From Bordetella parapertussis (lineage in GTDB: Bacteria; Pseudomonadota; Gammaproteobacteria; Burkholderiales; SG8-41): a stretch of 27,308 bases of DNA. The stretch is taken from assembly GCA_945863085.1 (NCBI GenBank), contig CAMBCD010000002.1:1-27308 (forward strand), read 5' to 3'. Shown piece by piece: positions 13,575-22,015 of the stretch. Every line of letters starts with the position of its first letter. The stretch's first letter is position 1. The position numbers and the translations under genes were made by a program. The notes below the pieces were generated by a model that did no database searches, was not told the origin of the DNA, and was given only the letters and a program-made list of their open reading frames with translations.

Positions 13575-14561
13575 TCAGCGCTCGAAGCTGAGGTTCGCCC
13601 CTTTGACCACCTTGCGCCATTTCTCGATGTCCTTGCGGATGTAGTCGGTGAATTCCTCGATCGACATGGTCAGCGGATCGGCGCCGACGGCCAGCAGGCG
13701 ATCGCGCACCGCCGGGGTGTTCACGGTCTTGATGACGGCATCGTGGAGCTTCAGCGCGATGTCGCGCGGCACTTTGGCCTGGGTGAGTAGGCCGTAGTAG
13801 TTGAGCATGTCGACGTTGCCGAATCCGGCTTCCTTCGCCGACGGAATGTCGGGGAAGTGCGGCGAACGCTGCTGCGCCGCCACCGCGATGGCTTTCACCC
13901 GGCCGGATTTTACGTACGGCGAAATCACCGGCAGGTCGACGAACATGCCCTGGATCTGGCCGGCAACAACGTCGCTGACCGCATGCGCGGCACCCTTGTA
14001 GGCGACATGGGTGATCTTGATTTTGGCCTCGGCCATCAGCATTTCCAGCCCGAGATGCAATGTGCCGCCGAGGCCCGCCGAACCGAAGGCAATCTGGTTC
14101 GGCCGCGATTTGGCGAAGGCGACGAATTCCTGGAGGTTTTTCACCGGCATCGACGGATGCAGCACGATCAGGCTGCCGGTGGTCATCACCGGCGACAGTG
14201 GCAGCATGTCGCGCAGCGTGTCGTACGGCGGTTTGGCGTAGGTCACCATGTTGATCGAGGTCACGCTGGCGGTGGTCATCAGCAGCGTGTGGCCGTCGGG
14301 TGCGGAGCGGATCATCGCGTCAGCGCCGATGGTGCCGTTGCCGCCGGCGCGGTTGTCGACCACGATCGACTGGCCGAGCAGTTCGGTCAGGCGCGGCGCG
14401 ATGTTGCGCGTGGTGATGTCGGCGGGGCCGCCTGCGGCGAAGGGCACGACGATGCGGATCGGCCGGCTGGGAAAGTTCTGGGCCTGCGCGGGAATGACGG
14501 TAAAAAGCGTGGCAAGAAGCGAGGTCAGCAACGTTGCTGCGGGCAGCAATATCGATTTCAT
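13575..14561 (-). CDS. Bug family substrate-binding protein, downstream of the GlcG-like gene
   Basis: A 328-residue Bug/TctC periplasmic binding protein. ATG 14561 has GGGAGGA upstream; the TTG one codon earlier is unnecessary. The signal peptide ends PAQAQ, then NFPSRPIRIVVPFAAGGPAD. Other family blocks: VVDNRAGGNGTIGAD, APDGHTLLMTTA, ITHVAYKGAAHAVSDVVAGQ and YYGLLTQAKVPRDI. The glycine-rich loop reads AAGGPAD instead of the commoner PGGGSD, which may alter ligand contacts. It follows the GlcG-like gene by 62 bases on the same strand, a likely two-gene unit that would pair ligand capture with a cytoplasmic or periplasmic small-molecule-binding partner. Confidence 0.9.
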   Translation of the reverse strand: MKSILLPAATLLTSLLATLFTVIPAQAQNFPSRPIRIVVPFAAGGPADITTRNIAPRLTELLGQSIVVDNRAGGNGTIGADAMIRSAPDGHTLLMTTASVTSINMVTYAKPPYDTLRDMLPLSPVMTTGSLIVLHPSMPVKNLQEFVAFAKSRPNQIAFGSAGLGGTLHLGLEMLMAEAKIKITHVAYKGAAHAVSDVVAGQIQGMFVDLPVISPYVKSGRVKAIAVAAQQRSPHFPDIPSAKEAGFGNVDMLNYYGLLTQAKVPRDIALKLHDAVIKTVNTPAVRDRLLAVGADPLTMSIEEFTDYIRKDIEKWRKVVKGANLSFER

Positions 14562-14623
14562 CAAATCCTCCCTTGGCAGTTTCAGTTTTTTTGTTTTGGT
14601 GATTATAGCCAGGCGGGATTTTT

Positions 14624-15040
14624 TTAACCCAGCAACACGTCGAGCCCGATCCGGGCCAGCGCCTCATCCAGATGTCCGCCGTCATAACCGCCGACGCCGA
14701 TGCCGCCGAGGATCACGCCGTCACGCTTGACCACCAGCCCGCCCTGCATGCCGGTCAATTGCGGGTCGCCCATTTCGCTGATGCTGCGGCCCTGTTCCTT
14801 CAGTTTTTTGCCGTTGGCTCCCGTATCCGTGGCCATGATCGCCGCGGTGTAGGCCTTGCGGATGGCGTGGCGGCGGCTGAACAGGCGTAGCGCGCCGGTC
14901 TGGGCATAGGCGAGCAGGTTGCCGCCGCTGTCGACGATGGCGATGGCGACCACGTCGTCCGGGGTTTGCATGGCCTTGCCGGTCATGGCGTTCATGGCGG
15001 CCTGCACCTTGACGAAGGGCAGGGGCGATTTGTCGGGCAT
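14624..15040 (-). CDS. GlcG/HbpS-family heme-binding-like protein
   Basis: A 138-residue protein of the GlcG/HbpS family (often annotated heme-binding or DUF336). These proteins have one compact alpha/beta domain; some bind heme or cobalamin, and GlcG is linked to glycolate utilisation. Characteristic blocks are VAIAIVDSGGNLLAYAQTGA, RRHAIRKAYTAAIM, LTGMQGGLVVKRDGVILGGI and GVGGYDGGHLDEALA. ATG 15040 has GAGGAG upstream and gives a normal family length, whereas an upstream extension lacks homology. It is divergent from the Rid-family gene (107 bases between starts) and leads a Bug gene. The ligand is unknown. Confidence 0.85.
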   Translation of the reverse strand: MPDKSPLPFVKVQAAMNAMTGKAMQTPDDVVAIAIVDSGGNLLAYAQTGALRLFSRRHAIRKAYTAAIMATDTGANGKKLKEQGRSISEMGDPQLTGMQGGLVVKRDGVILGGIGVGGYDGGHLDEALARIGLDVLLG

Positions 15041-15147
15041 CGGGGTTTCTCCTCGTTTCAGTTTATTCAGGGCGATGCTGTTTATACCTGCAAATGAAGC
15101 GCTGGGGTATCCTGCTGCCGCCGGCATCATTGAATGGGGGGGACATT

Positions 15148-15609
15148 TTGAATCCGGAACAACGCATCAAGGAACTGGGCCTGATCCTGCCTTCGGGCAG
15201 CGCACCGGCGGCGAATTACGCCAATGCCGTGCGCACCGGGAATCTGCTGTTCATCGCGGGCAAGGCGCCGCTGCCCGAGAACGGCAAATTGCCCAAGGGC
15301 CGGCTCGGCCAGGAATACACCGCCGAGGAGGGTTATCGTTTTGCGCGTTCGGCGGCGCTGGACCTGATGGCGGTGATGCGCAGCGAACTCGGTTCGCTGG
15401 ACCGGGTCGCGCGTGTCGTCGAGGTGCAGGGTTTTCTGAACGCGGTTGCGGAGTTCGAGGACCACGCCAAGGTGCTGAACGGCTGCTCGGACCTGCTGGT
15501 GGAGGTGTTTGGCGAGCGCGGCATCCACGCGCGGTCGGTGCTGGGAGCCAGCTCCCTGCGCGGCGGCCTGCCGGTGATACTCAAGGCGGTGGTTGAGATT
15601 GCGCCTTGA
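15148..15609 (+). CDS. Rid (RidA/YjgF) family protein
   Basis: A 153-residue Rid-superfamily protein. Founding members hydrolyse reactive enamine/imine intermediates produced by PLP enzymes; several subfamilies act in catabolic pathways instead. Blocks seen are RIKELGLILPSGSAPAANYA, VRTGNLLFIAGKAPL and the C-terminal HARSVLGASSLRGGLPVILK, where the RSVLGASSL arginine matches the substrate carboxylate-binding region. The TTG at 15148 is selected because GGGGGGA lies just upstream and the family domain begins there; an ATG at 15094 would add 18 unconserved residues. The family belongs to the longer 150-residue Rid subgroup rather than the 128-residue archetype. Confidence 0.85.
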   Translation: MNPEQRIKELGLILPSGSAPAANYANAVRTGNLLFIAGKAPLPENGKLPKGRLGQEYTAEEGYRFARSAALDLMAVMRSELGSLDRVARVVEVQGFLNAVAEFEDHAKVLNGCSDLLVEVFGERGIHARSVLGASSLRGGLPVILKAVVEIAP

Positions 15610-15687
15610 TGCCCGGTCGCAAAAATGTACGGGCATGGCGGGAGGCAGATTGCTACACTGCCCGGACACGCAACCAGACTGTGAATC

Positions 15688-16614
15688 ATGCGCCGCAGCG
15701 ATTTCGACATCACCGACAAGATCCGCACCACCGACCCGATTGAAGTTTCCGATTACGTCCTGGGCCTGTTCAAGGGCCTGTACCCGGGCGGTAATTCGCG
15801 GCCGATGCAGCGCGCCTTCGAAGACCTGTCGAAGATGTACCACGGCAAACATCCGGACTATCATCCCTGCGACACCGAGTATCACGACATCCAGCACGTG
15901 CTGGACGTGACGCTGGCGATGGCGCGGCTGCTCGACGGTTATCAGCGCGACCGGAAGGAAAACGCAGCGCTGTCACCGGAACTGTTCAATGTCGGCATCA
16001 CCATCGCGCTGTTTCACGATGTCGGTTACCTGCGGCGGCGCAATGACCATAAACACCGTTTTGGCGCGGAATACACGCTGACCCATGTCAGCCGCGGCTC
16101 GAAGTTCCTGCGTGAATACCTGCCGCATGTCGGCTTGAAGCGTTATGCAGCGGATGCGGCGGTGCTGATTCATTTCACCGGTTACGAGCGTGATGCCGAC
16201 ACCATCAGGATGAAGGATCCGCTGCTGCGCCGCATTGGCGAGATCCTCGGCACCGCCGACATCATCGCGCAGATGTCGGACCGCTGTTATCTCGAGAAAT
16301 GCCATGACCGGCTGTATCCGGAGTTCGTGCTCGGCGGCATTGCCCGCCGCAGGATGCCCGACGGCCAGATCAAGGTCGTCTACAAGTCCGGCAAGGATCT
16401 GCTGAGCAAGACGCCGGCGTTCTACATGAACGCGATGAAACGCCTCGACGACAAACTGCATCGGGCGTACCGCTACGCCGAGACACATTTCGGCGGGCAG
16501 AACCTGTACATCCAGGAAATGGAAAAAAATGCCGCACATGCCACTGCGGCGACCAGCGCGGACGGTCGCAGCCAGCTGCGCCGCACGACGCCGAGCACGC
16601 TGATTATTCCCTGA
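15688..16614 (+). CDS. HD-domain phosphohydrolase
   Basis: A 308-residue protein with an HD-type metal-dependent phosphohydrolase domain. Likely metal ligands are His70 in YHDIQHVLDV, the doublet His110-Asp111 in ALFHDVGYLR, His162 in VLIHFTGYE and Asp191 in GTADIIAQ. The preceding residues (1-60) and the C-terminal low-complexity tail (about 285-308, Ala/Thr/Arg-rich) are not part of the domain. The YHDIQH/FHDVGY spacing resembles HD domains of the phosphodiesterase-like group. The substrate (cyclic nucleotide, nucleotide or phosphomonoester) is not evident. ATG 15688 is the first good start and follows the Rid gene by 78 bases on the same strand. Confidence 0.75.
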   Translation: MRRSDFDITDKIRTTDPIEVSDYVLGLFKGLYPGGNSRPMQRAFEDLSKMYHGKHPDYHPCDTEYHDIQHVLDVTLAMARLLDGYQRDRKENAALSPELFNVGITIALFHDVGYLRRRNDHKHRFGAEYTLTHVSRGSKFLREYLPHVGLKRYAADAAVLIHFTGYERDADTIRMKDPLLRRIGEILGTADIIAQMSDRCYLEKCHDRLYPEFVLGGIARRRMPDGQIKVVYKSGKDLLSKTPAFYMNAMKRLDDKLHRAYRYAETHFGGQNLYIQEMEKNAAHATAATSADGRSQLRRTTPSTLIIP

Positions 16615-16631
16615 GCGGCCGGCCGTGGCGC

Positions 16632-17297
16632 CTATGGCAGCTGGCGCCGGACAAAACTGTACAAACGTCCGCGTGATGCCGGCATGCCCACCGATGCCGG
16701 CATCGGCATGGGTTGCGCGCTGCGCAGATAACCCTGCGCCGCCAGCAGCGAACTGAAGGCGCTGACGTAACCCCGTCCCGGATCGGCGATCAGCACCTGT
16801 GCGGCGGGGTTGGCGTGGTGGGCGAGGAAGCAGGCGAGCAGCACGGCGTGGTCGGGCTCATACAGCAGGTCGCTGCCGATGATCATGTCGAAACGGCCGA
16901 GCAGCGGATTGGGGCCCAGCCACGGCGCGTTGAAAAAATGGATGGGCGCGAGTCCGTTCAGCGCGCAATTCTGGTGCAGGAAATCTTCCGCCAGCGGATG
17001 GTGGTCGCAGGCGGTGATGTGCGCGCCGCGGCGCGCGAGCACCAGGCTGGCCAGGCCGATGCCGCAGCCGAGTTCGAGGATGTTTTTGCCTGCAACCGGA
17101 AACCGGCTCATCGCTTCGGCCAGCGCCAGGCCCGCGGGCCACACCACGCCGAACAGCGGCCATGATGCCGGGGATACGCCGGCGCGTTCCGCCGAGCCGT
17201 CGGGATCGGAAAACTGCTGCTTGTTGAGCAGGGTGCGCACGCGGAAATCGCTGTCGCCGATGTGCAGGGTGACGGTTTCGACTTCGTAGCCTGGCAC
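16632..17297 (-). CDS. class I SAM-dependent methyltransferase (methyltransferase-16-like)
   Basis: A 221-residue Rossmann-type methyltransferase. Motif I is ILELGCGIGLASLV (about residues 73-86), the acidic ribose-binding residue follows at ACDHH (Asp98), and post-motif DLLYEPDHA (143-151) is typical of the methyltransferase-16 group, which includes protein lysine methyltransferases and ETF-beta methyltransferase-like enzymes. VVWPAGLALAEAM before motif I is also characteristic of that group. The start is uncertain: GTG 17297 is the first conventional codon, but the frame remains open upstream with plausible coding sequence. It is convergent with the HD gene and divergent from the small membrane protein. 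A protein substrate is inference from subfamily resemblance. Confidence 0.8.
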   Translation of the reverse strand: MPGYEVETVTLHIGDSDFRVRTLLNKQQFSDPDGSAERAGVSPASWPLFGVVWPAGLALAEAMSRFPVAGKNILELGCGIGLASLVLARRGAHITACDHHPLAEDFLHQNCALNGLAPIHFFNAPWLGPNPLLGRFDMIIGSDLLYEPDHAVLLACFLAHHANPAAQVLIADPGRGYVSAFSSLLAAQGYLRSAQPMPMPASVGMPASRGRLYSFVRRQLP

Positions 17298-17453
17298 GGT
17301 GCGCTCACGGATGAAGTCCGGGCTGCCGGGATTGGCAGCAGGACAGCGGTGGTGGCCGCGTGGTTTCAGTTTACGCGCAACGGCCTGCGGTTGCCGGGGT
17401 GTCGCACCGGGGCCGGAAGCATTACATTAGGCGTCCCATCCGATGGAGTACTC

Positions 17454-17996
17454 ATGCGTTTTCTGATCCGCACCGGCACTTATGTACTGCAACTGGTGGT
17501 TTTTCTGGCGCTGGTTACGCTGCTGTCGCAGGCGGCGACCTACTTCACCGCTGAACGTTATGCGCCGGGCAATACACCCAGCCGGCTGTTTCCGATGGTC
17601 GCGGTACAACCCGCGGCAACGCCGGCCGCAGCGCCGGAATATGAATTGCTGCGCTGGCCGCAGTTCGCGCGCAAGGATCCGCCGCCGCTGCGGCCGTGGA
17701 ATTTGAAACTGCCGGCGCCGGAGGGGGTGTTTGCCGTGCCGGGGGCCGGCGGTGTGGAATCCCGCGTGCGATTCAGCGCGGCTGAGGCCGGCGGCGGCCG
17801 CCAGCGGATTGAAGTCAGGGTGAGCGACGACGATTACGTGGTTTACGCCGCGTATGCGACGGACGGTGCGACGGCCCAGCCGGAGTACTTCCGCATCTGG
17901 GGCCCGACCTCGGCACTGATCGCGGTGTTTCCGGCATTTGTGCTGACGGTGGCGCTGAGTCGCCTGGTCAGGCGCTGGCGCACGAAGGCAACGTAG
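17454..17996 (+). CDS. hypothetical membrane protein with two transmembrane segments
   Basis: A 180-residue protein that I do not recognise. ATG 17454 has GGAG upstream. An N-terminal hydrophobic helix (about residues 8-27, TGTYVLQLVVFLALVTLLSQ) and a C-terminal one (about 152-170, TSALIAVFPAFVLTVALSRL) flank a soluble domain of about 120 residues. That domain contains a Pro/Ala-rich linker (VQPAATPAAAP) and a beta-rich segment (SRVRFSAAEAGG, RIEVRVSDDDYVVYAAY). It ends in a basic tail (RRWRTKAT). The likely topology is N-in with a periplasmic domain and C-in. It is divergent from the methyltransferase gene. Nothing indicates an enzymatic role. Confidence 0.65.
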   Translation: MRFLIRTGTYVLQLVVFLALVTLLSQAATYFTAERYAPGNTPSRLFPMVAVQPAATPAAAPEYELLRWPQFARKDPPPLRPWNLKLPAPEGVFAVPGAGGVESRVRFSAAEAGGGRQRIEVRVSDDDYVVYAAYATDGATAQPEYFRIWGPTSALIAVFPAFVLTVALSRLVRRWRTKAT

Positions 17997-18044
17997 AACA
18001 GTAACGTTTCCAAAGTGGATCAGAGCACGCAACAGATGCCATGG

Positions 18045-18617
18045 TCACGCGATGCTGCCGTGCGAGGCATCCTTGATTTTCTGCAGTCGCTCCATGGTTT
18101 GTACTCCACCCCGCAGTTCGGCGAGCGGTGCCAGCTCAGTGAATATTCCGGGCCAGTCCAGCCGGCCAGACTGACGGATTGCAATCGATTCGATGTCAAC
18201 CCAGTCTTGATCACGACCGGCAAATGCCTTGAGCACGACCAGGTCTTCGGCCGAACAGGTCATCAGACTGACTTCACCGAATTCAAAAGCGGTCGCGCGG
18301 TCGATGCAGCGTTCTTCAAACGGGATCGCGCCAAGTGCGATATCGATGGGGATGCCGGAGGTTCCTCGCAGCAACAAGACCCGGTTCTGAAGCGCGAACA
18401 TCCTGGCGTCTGTAATTCGGGGTGTGAACGCAGCAAGCAGCTTGTCCGCGCAAGGGGCCTCTTTCCCGAAAGGGCATAGCAGCGTGATGTCCACATCACG
18501 CGTGAAACGCGGCTCACCCCAGCGCTGCAGCGCGACGCCGCCAATAAAACAGAAACGTTCATTCGAGCGCTGGAGGAATTCCTGAATTTCCGCTGCTGTG
18601 GCCAGCAACGCGTTCAT
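18045..18617 (-). CDS. nucleotidyltransferase, AbiEii/MNT toxin-like
   Basis: A 190-residue protein with a minimal nucleotidyltransferase fold. It carries FIGGVALQRWGEPRFTRDVD with the Gly-Gly pair (26-27) and the D-x-D metal site (Asp41, Asp43), a third acidic residue in GIPIDIALG (Asp92), and the LVVLKAFAGRDQDWVD segment typical of AbiEii-like proteins. Such enzymes transfer nucleotides to tRNA or protein in type IV/VII-like toxin-antitoxin systems, but uncharacterised relatives are very common. The start ATG 18617 overlaps the stop of the upstream 74-aa ORF by four bases (ATGA), a compact pair that fits a toxin with its small partner. Toxicity is inference. Confidence 0.75.
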   Translation of the reverse strand: MNALLATAAEIQEFLQRSNERFCFIGGVALQRWGEPRFTRDVDITLLCPFGKEAPCADKLLAAFTPRITDARMFALQNRVLLLRGTSGIPIDIALGAIPFEERCIDRATAFEFGEVSLMTCSAEDLVVLKAFAGRDQDWVDIESIAIRQSGRLDWPGIFTELAPLAELRGGVQTMERLQKIKDASHGSIA

Positions 18618-18838
18618 GCCGGAGGGCGCAGTCTCGCAAAAAGACGTTGTTGCTCCACCAGCCCGGATGTAGTCCGGGGGGCGAGGTCAGTCGGCAACGG
18701 CCCGGAAAACAAATCCCGGATTGCCCGGCGGGTATCGTCGTCGGTCATCGCCCTCAATTCGCTTCGGCGTACGGCATCAAGCGCCTGGCCTGCAGACGCC
18801 CAAGTTTCAGCCCATCGTTTCAGGTTGGCATCACTCAC
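18614..18838 (-). CDS. small protein (74 aa) translationally coupled to the nucleotidyltransferase
   Basis: A 74-residue protein starting at GTG 18838 and sharing the ATGA overlap with the nucleotidyltransferase gene. The middle reads LDAVRRSELRAMTDDDTRRA followed by IRDLFSGPLP. It is charged and helical in character and has a C-terminal QQRLFARLRPPA. I know similar short proteins placed directly before AbiEii-like nucleotidyltransferases, where they are presumed antitoxins or adaptors. No DNA-binding motif is visible, so it is unlike AbiEi. The role is inferred from position only. Confidence 0.65.
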   Translation of the reverse strand: MSDANLKRWAETWASAGQALDAVRRSELRAMTDDDTRRAIRDLFSGPLPTDLAPRTTSGLVEQQRLFARLRPPA

Positions 18839-18910
18839 AGCATCATTTTACCCCGGTATGCACCGCTGGTGCGGCCCGGCAACAGGGTCTTCAGACCTGC
18901 AGAATGCCGG

Positions 18911-20035
18911 TCAGCGCCGGTGCGCGGCTGCCGTCAGGTGAAAATCACCGATAAGCACCGCCCGCCCGTTAAGTAGTACTTCGACGCGGTGCCTGCCGGG
19001 GTAATGCCGGCGTGTGGTCAGGTCGGCCAGCGACAGCTTCTTTTCGAAATGCAGCGATGCCCGCGGCGCGAGTTCGACACTTTTGAGCTTGAACACTTTC
19101 GCCCCGGTTTTGCCATTGGCCTTCTGGTAATGCACGCGCAGGTCGGCCAGTACGCGCTGGCTGCGTGACAGTTTGTTGACCAGATCAAATGCGATATGCA
19201 CCTTGCCGCCGATGCGCACGCGGGCCGGAGTGATTGTCGCTTTGCGTACCGCCACTTCGGCCTTGGCGCCGAATCCCGAGACCGCCAGCGCGCCGGCTTC
19301 CCCGCGTTTGATCGCGGAACGCAGCGCATGGCGCACGATCCACGCGCGTTCCGGGCTGGCGTTTTTCAGCCAGCGTCTGGCCACTGCAGCCAGCAGTTCC
19401 GGATGATCCTTGCCGATGTCGTTGAGGTGGTTGGCCACCGAACGCCGCACGTACAACTCCGGATCGTCCTTCAATAATTCCAGCAGTTCGAGCGCCGGCC
19501 GCGGGTCGCGCTGCAGCGCGCGCAGTCGCGGCGCCCAGGGCAGGCGCGGACGCGTGCCCTCGGAAACCAGGCGCCGCACATGCGGGCTGGGATCACCTGT
19601 CCACTCACGTAACTGCGCCAGCGTGCGCTCCGGATATTGTTCAATGAAGGGGCGGATGCTGAATTCGGCGGTGAAACGCTGGGTCAGCACATGTTGCGCA
19701 CGCATCGCGGCGTCAAAGTGATCCAGCGCGTACGCCGAAACGTACACCGTATGCGGCATGAACAGGAAGGAGGCCAGCGATCCGCTGGCATCGCCGCGGG
19801 GCGCATGCAGCGAGGCGAGCAGGATGTCGAGCGCCGCCGGCACATCCTGTGGCAGGTGTGTGCGCAGCACGCGGGCAATGTGCCGGCCGCGCGGCATCAG
19901 TTCCAGCGCTTCGTAACCGGCGAGTGCGTCGCGCAGGAAAGCGGCTTTCGGGAACGCCGGATGCACCTCGGCAATCATTGCGGCGATGCGGCGCGGGATT
20001 TCCGGGCCGTAACTGTTTTTCAGCGGTTCGGCCAC
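18911..20035 (-). CDS. DNA alkylation repair (AlkD-like) HEAT-repeat protein
   Basis: A 374-residue protein resembling AlkD-type DNA alkylation repair proteins, which are HEAT-repeat solenoids that excise alkylated bases without base flipping. The HEAT-like helices run from about residue 20 to 240, with REWTGDPSPHVRRLVSEGTR and DDPELYVRRSVANHLNDIGK as clear repeats, and LPWAPRLRALQRDPRPALEL between them. The last 120 residues are beta-rich (VRIGGKVHIAFDLVN, RHYPGRHRVEVLLNGR) and unlike the short AlkD, suggesting an added domain. GTG 20035 lies 9 bases after the glutaryl-CoA dehydrogenase stop, so the gene sits at the end of that operon. Glycosylase activity is not assured: many such homologues are uncharacterised. 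Confidence 0.75.
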   Translation of the reverse strand: MAEPLKNSYGPEIPRRIAAMIAEVHPAFPKAAFLRDALAGYEALELMPRGRHIARVLRTHLPQDVPAALDILLASLHAPRGDASGSLASFLFMPHTVYVSAYALDHFDAAMRAQHVLTQRFTAEFSIRPFIEQYPERTLAQLREWTGDPSPHVRRLVSEGTRPRLPWAPRLRALQRDPRPALELLELLKDDPELYVRRSVANHLNDIGKDHPELLAAVARRWLKNASPERAWIVRHALRSAIKRGEAGALAVSGFGAKAEVAVRKATITPARVRIGGKVHIAFDLVNKLSRSQRVLADLRVHYQKANGKTGAKVFKLKSVELAPRASLHFEKKLSLADLTTRRHYPGRHRVEVLLNGRAVLIGDFHLTAAAHRR

Positions 20036-20044
20036 AACCGTGGG

Positions 20045-21247
20045 TCAGTTAAAAGCGGAAATGCCGGTTTGCGCGCGCCCCAGCACCAGCGCGTGGATGT
20101 CGTGGGTGCCTTCCAGCGTGTTGACGGTTTCGAGGTTCAGCATGTGCCGGATCACCGGGTATTCGTCGGAGATGCCGTTGCCGCCCAGCATGTCGCGGGC
20201 CTGGCGCGCGATGTCCAGGGCCTTGCCGGTGGAATTGCGTTTGAGCAGCGACACCATTTCCGGCGACGCGCGGCCTTCATCGCGCAGCCGGCTGACATGC
20301 AGGCAGGCGAGCAGGCCCAGCGCAATTTCGGACTGCATGTCGGCGAGTTTTTTCTGGATGATCTGGTTTGCGGCCAGCGGGCGGCCGAACTGTTTGCGGT
20401 CCATGGTGTATTGCCGCGCGGTGTGCCAGCAGGCTTCGGCCGCGCCCAGCGCACCCCAGCAGATCACGAAACGCGCGTTGTTCAGGCAGCCGAAGGGGCC
20501 CTTGAGTCCCGACACATTCGGCAGCAGGTTGGCTTCGGGCACGAACACGTTGTCCATGGCGATTTCACCGGTGGGTGAGGCGCGCACCGAAAATTTGCCT
20601 TCGATCTTGCGCGTGGACAGCCCTTCCATGCCGCGCTCGAGGATGAAGCCGCGGATCACGCCGCCGTCGTCCTTGGCCCAGACGATCATGATGTCGGCAA
20701 TCGGTGCGTGGGTGATCCACAGCTTGGTGCCGCTCAGCCGGTAACCGCCGTCAACTGTACGGGCGCGGCTTTTCATGCTGCCGGGATCGGAACCGTGGTC
20801 GGGTTCGGTCAGGCCGAAACAACCGAGGATTTCGCCGGTGACCATTTTCGGCAGGTATTTTTGTCTTTGCTCTTCAGTGCCGTAAGCGTAGATCGGCGTC
20901 ATCGCCAGCCCGCTCTGCACGCCGCAGGCGGAACGGAAGGCGGTGTCGACGCGTTCCAGTTCGCGCATGATCAGGCCGTAGGCGACATAACCGATGCCGG
21001 CGCAGCCGTAACCTTCGAGCGGCGCGCCAAGAAAACCGAGTGCGCCCATTTCGCGCATGACTTCGCGGTCGAAGGTTTCATGGCGGTTCCAGTCGCGGAT
21101 GCGCGGCGCCAGTTTTTCCTGCGCGTACTGGCGCGCGGTGTCGCGGATCATTTTTTCTTCGTCAGTGAGCTGCGTTTCCAGCAGCAGCGGGTCATCCCAC
21201 TGGAAGTGCCCGCCGCTGAGGGTGACTGCGGTGTAGTCGGTGGTCAT
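20045..21247 (-). CDS. gcdH: glutaryl-CoA dehydrogenase
   Basis: A 400-residue FAD-dependent acyl-CoA dehydrogenase that oxidises and decarboxylates glutaryl-CoA to crotonyl-CoA in lysine, tryptophan and aromatic degradation. The family segments are ordered normally: [15 protein letters not shown] (flavin/substrate region), [14 protein letters not shown], and the C-terminal [20 protein letters not shown]. The catalytic glutamate is Glu379 in LEGTHD, and the [21 protein letters not shown] ending is diagnostic of glutaryl-CoA dehydrogenase against other acyl-CoA dehydrogenases. ATG 21247 lies 21 bases after the alpha/beta hydrolase stop. A crotonase-like gene two places upstream fits the downstream hydration step. 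Confidence 0.92.
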   Translation of the reverse strand: MTTDYTAVTLSGGHFQWDDPLLLETQLTDEEKMIRDTARQYAQEKLAPRIRDWNRHETFDREVMREMGALGFLGAPLEGYGCAGIGYVAYGLIMRELERVDTAFRSACGVQSGLAMTPIYAYGTEEQRQKYLPKMVTGEILGCFGLTEPDHGSDPGSMKSRARTVDGGYRLSGTKLWITHAPIADIMIVWAKDDGGVIRGFILERGMEGLSTRKIEGKFSVRASPTGEIAMDNVFVPEANLLPNVSGLKGPFGCLNNARFVICWGALGAAEACWHTARQYTMDRKQFGRPLAANQIIQKKLADMQSEIALGLLACLHVSRLRDEGRASPEMVSLLKRNSTGKALDIARQARDMLGGNGISDEYPVIRHMLNLETVNTLEGTHDIHALVLGRAQTGISAFN

Positions 21248-21268
21248 GGTCGTGCCGGTTTGATCAAT

Positions 21269-22015
21269 TCAGCGCGTGGCGCGGTCGAGAAACTGTTTCA
21301 CGCTGCGCACCAGTTCCTGGTCCATGCCGTTGAAAAAATGGTCGGCGTCGGCAATGCGGATTTGCGCCGAGCCGCGGATGTTCCGGATGACGGCGGCGCG
21401 CCTGGCGGTCAGTTCGAGCACTTCCGGGAAATCCTTTTCACCGTAAAGGTCGAGCACCGGCGCCTTCAGGGTTTCCGGCTGGGTGTATTCGCCGATGATG
21501 CCGATCGATACCCAGGCGGCGATGGCGGGTGCATCGGGTTGGTTCAGCAGCACATTGGTCATGCGCGAGCCGAAACTGTGCGCCACGATGGCGATTTTTT
21601 TGTAGCCTTTGTCCTGCAGGAATTTCACGGCAACGGCGATGCGCGCTGCGGCTTCCGGGAACAGCGGCGGATAACGGTCGCCGCGTACCTCCGCGGCGAG
21701 CACCGGCATCTGCACCGACAGCGTGGCATAACCCTGTTCGGACAGCTGGCTGCGCAGCGGATTGATCAGCCCCCAGTCGGGATGCAGGCCGAGGCCGTGC
21801 ACCAGTACAACGCCGGCCCGTGCCTTGCTGTTGGGTGCGTAGATGCCGAGGAATTTGCGACCCTCGGGCAGCGCGAGTTGTACCGGGTCACCGACCAGTA
21901 TGGCGGGCGTGATTTCAGCGGCCCAGCGCTGTTCGCGGGCGTAATCAGCCTGAGCGGCTTGGGCAAGGGTGGTGAGACTGAACAGCGCGAGCAATACACC
22001 GACCAATGTAGTCAT
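21269..22015 (-). CDS. exported alpha/beta hydrolase (DUF3530-like)
   Basis: A 248-residue protein starting at ATG 22015, which overlaps the stop of the crotonase-like gene by one base (TGATG). It has a signal peptide (MTTLVGVLLALFSLTTLAQA) and so is probably periplasmic. The alpha/beta hydrolase core shows VVLVHGLGLHPDWG (oxyanion-hole HG), IAIVAHSFGSRM with nucleophile Ser147, YGEKD with Asp195 and ADADHFF with His226. This is a complete catalytic triad. The DHFF region and the length recall DUF3530/dienelactone-hydrolase-like enzymes. The substrate is unknown. Coupled translation with CoA-pathway genes is odd for an exported enzyme. Confidence 0.75.
   Translation of the reverse strand: MTTLVGVLLALFSLTTLAQAAQADYAREQRWAAEITPAILVGDPVQLALPEGRKFLGIYAPNSKARAGVVLVHGLGLHPDWGLINPLRSQLSEQGYATLSVQMPVLAAEVRGDRYPPLFPEAAARIAVAVKFLQDKGYKKIAIVAHSFGSRMTNVLLNQPDAPAIAAWVSIGIIGEYTQPETLKAPVLDLYGEKDFPEVLELTARRAAVIRNIRGSAQIRIADADHFFNGMDQELVRSVKQFLDRATR

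Noticed and set aside
19637..20578. 313-codon open frame on the plus strand
   Set aside because: It is antisense to gcdH and the AlkD-like gene and shows no recognisable domain.
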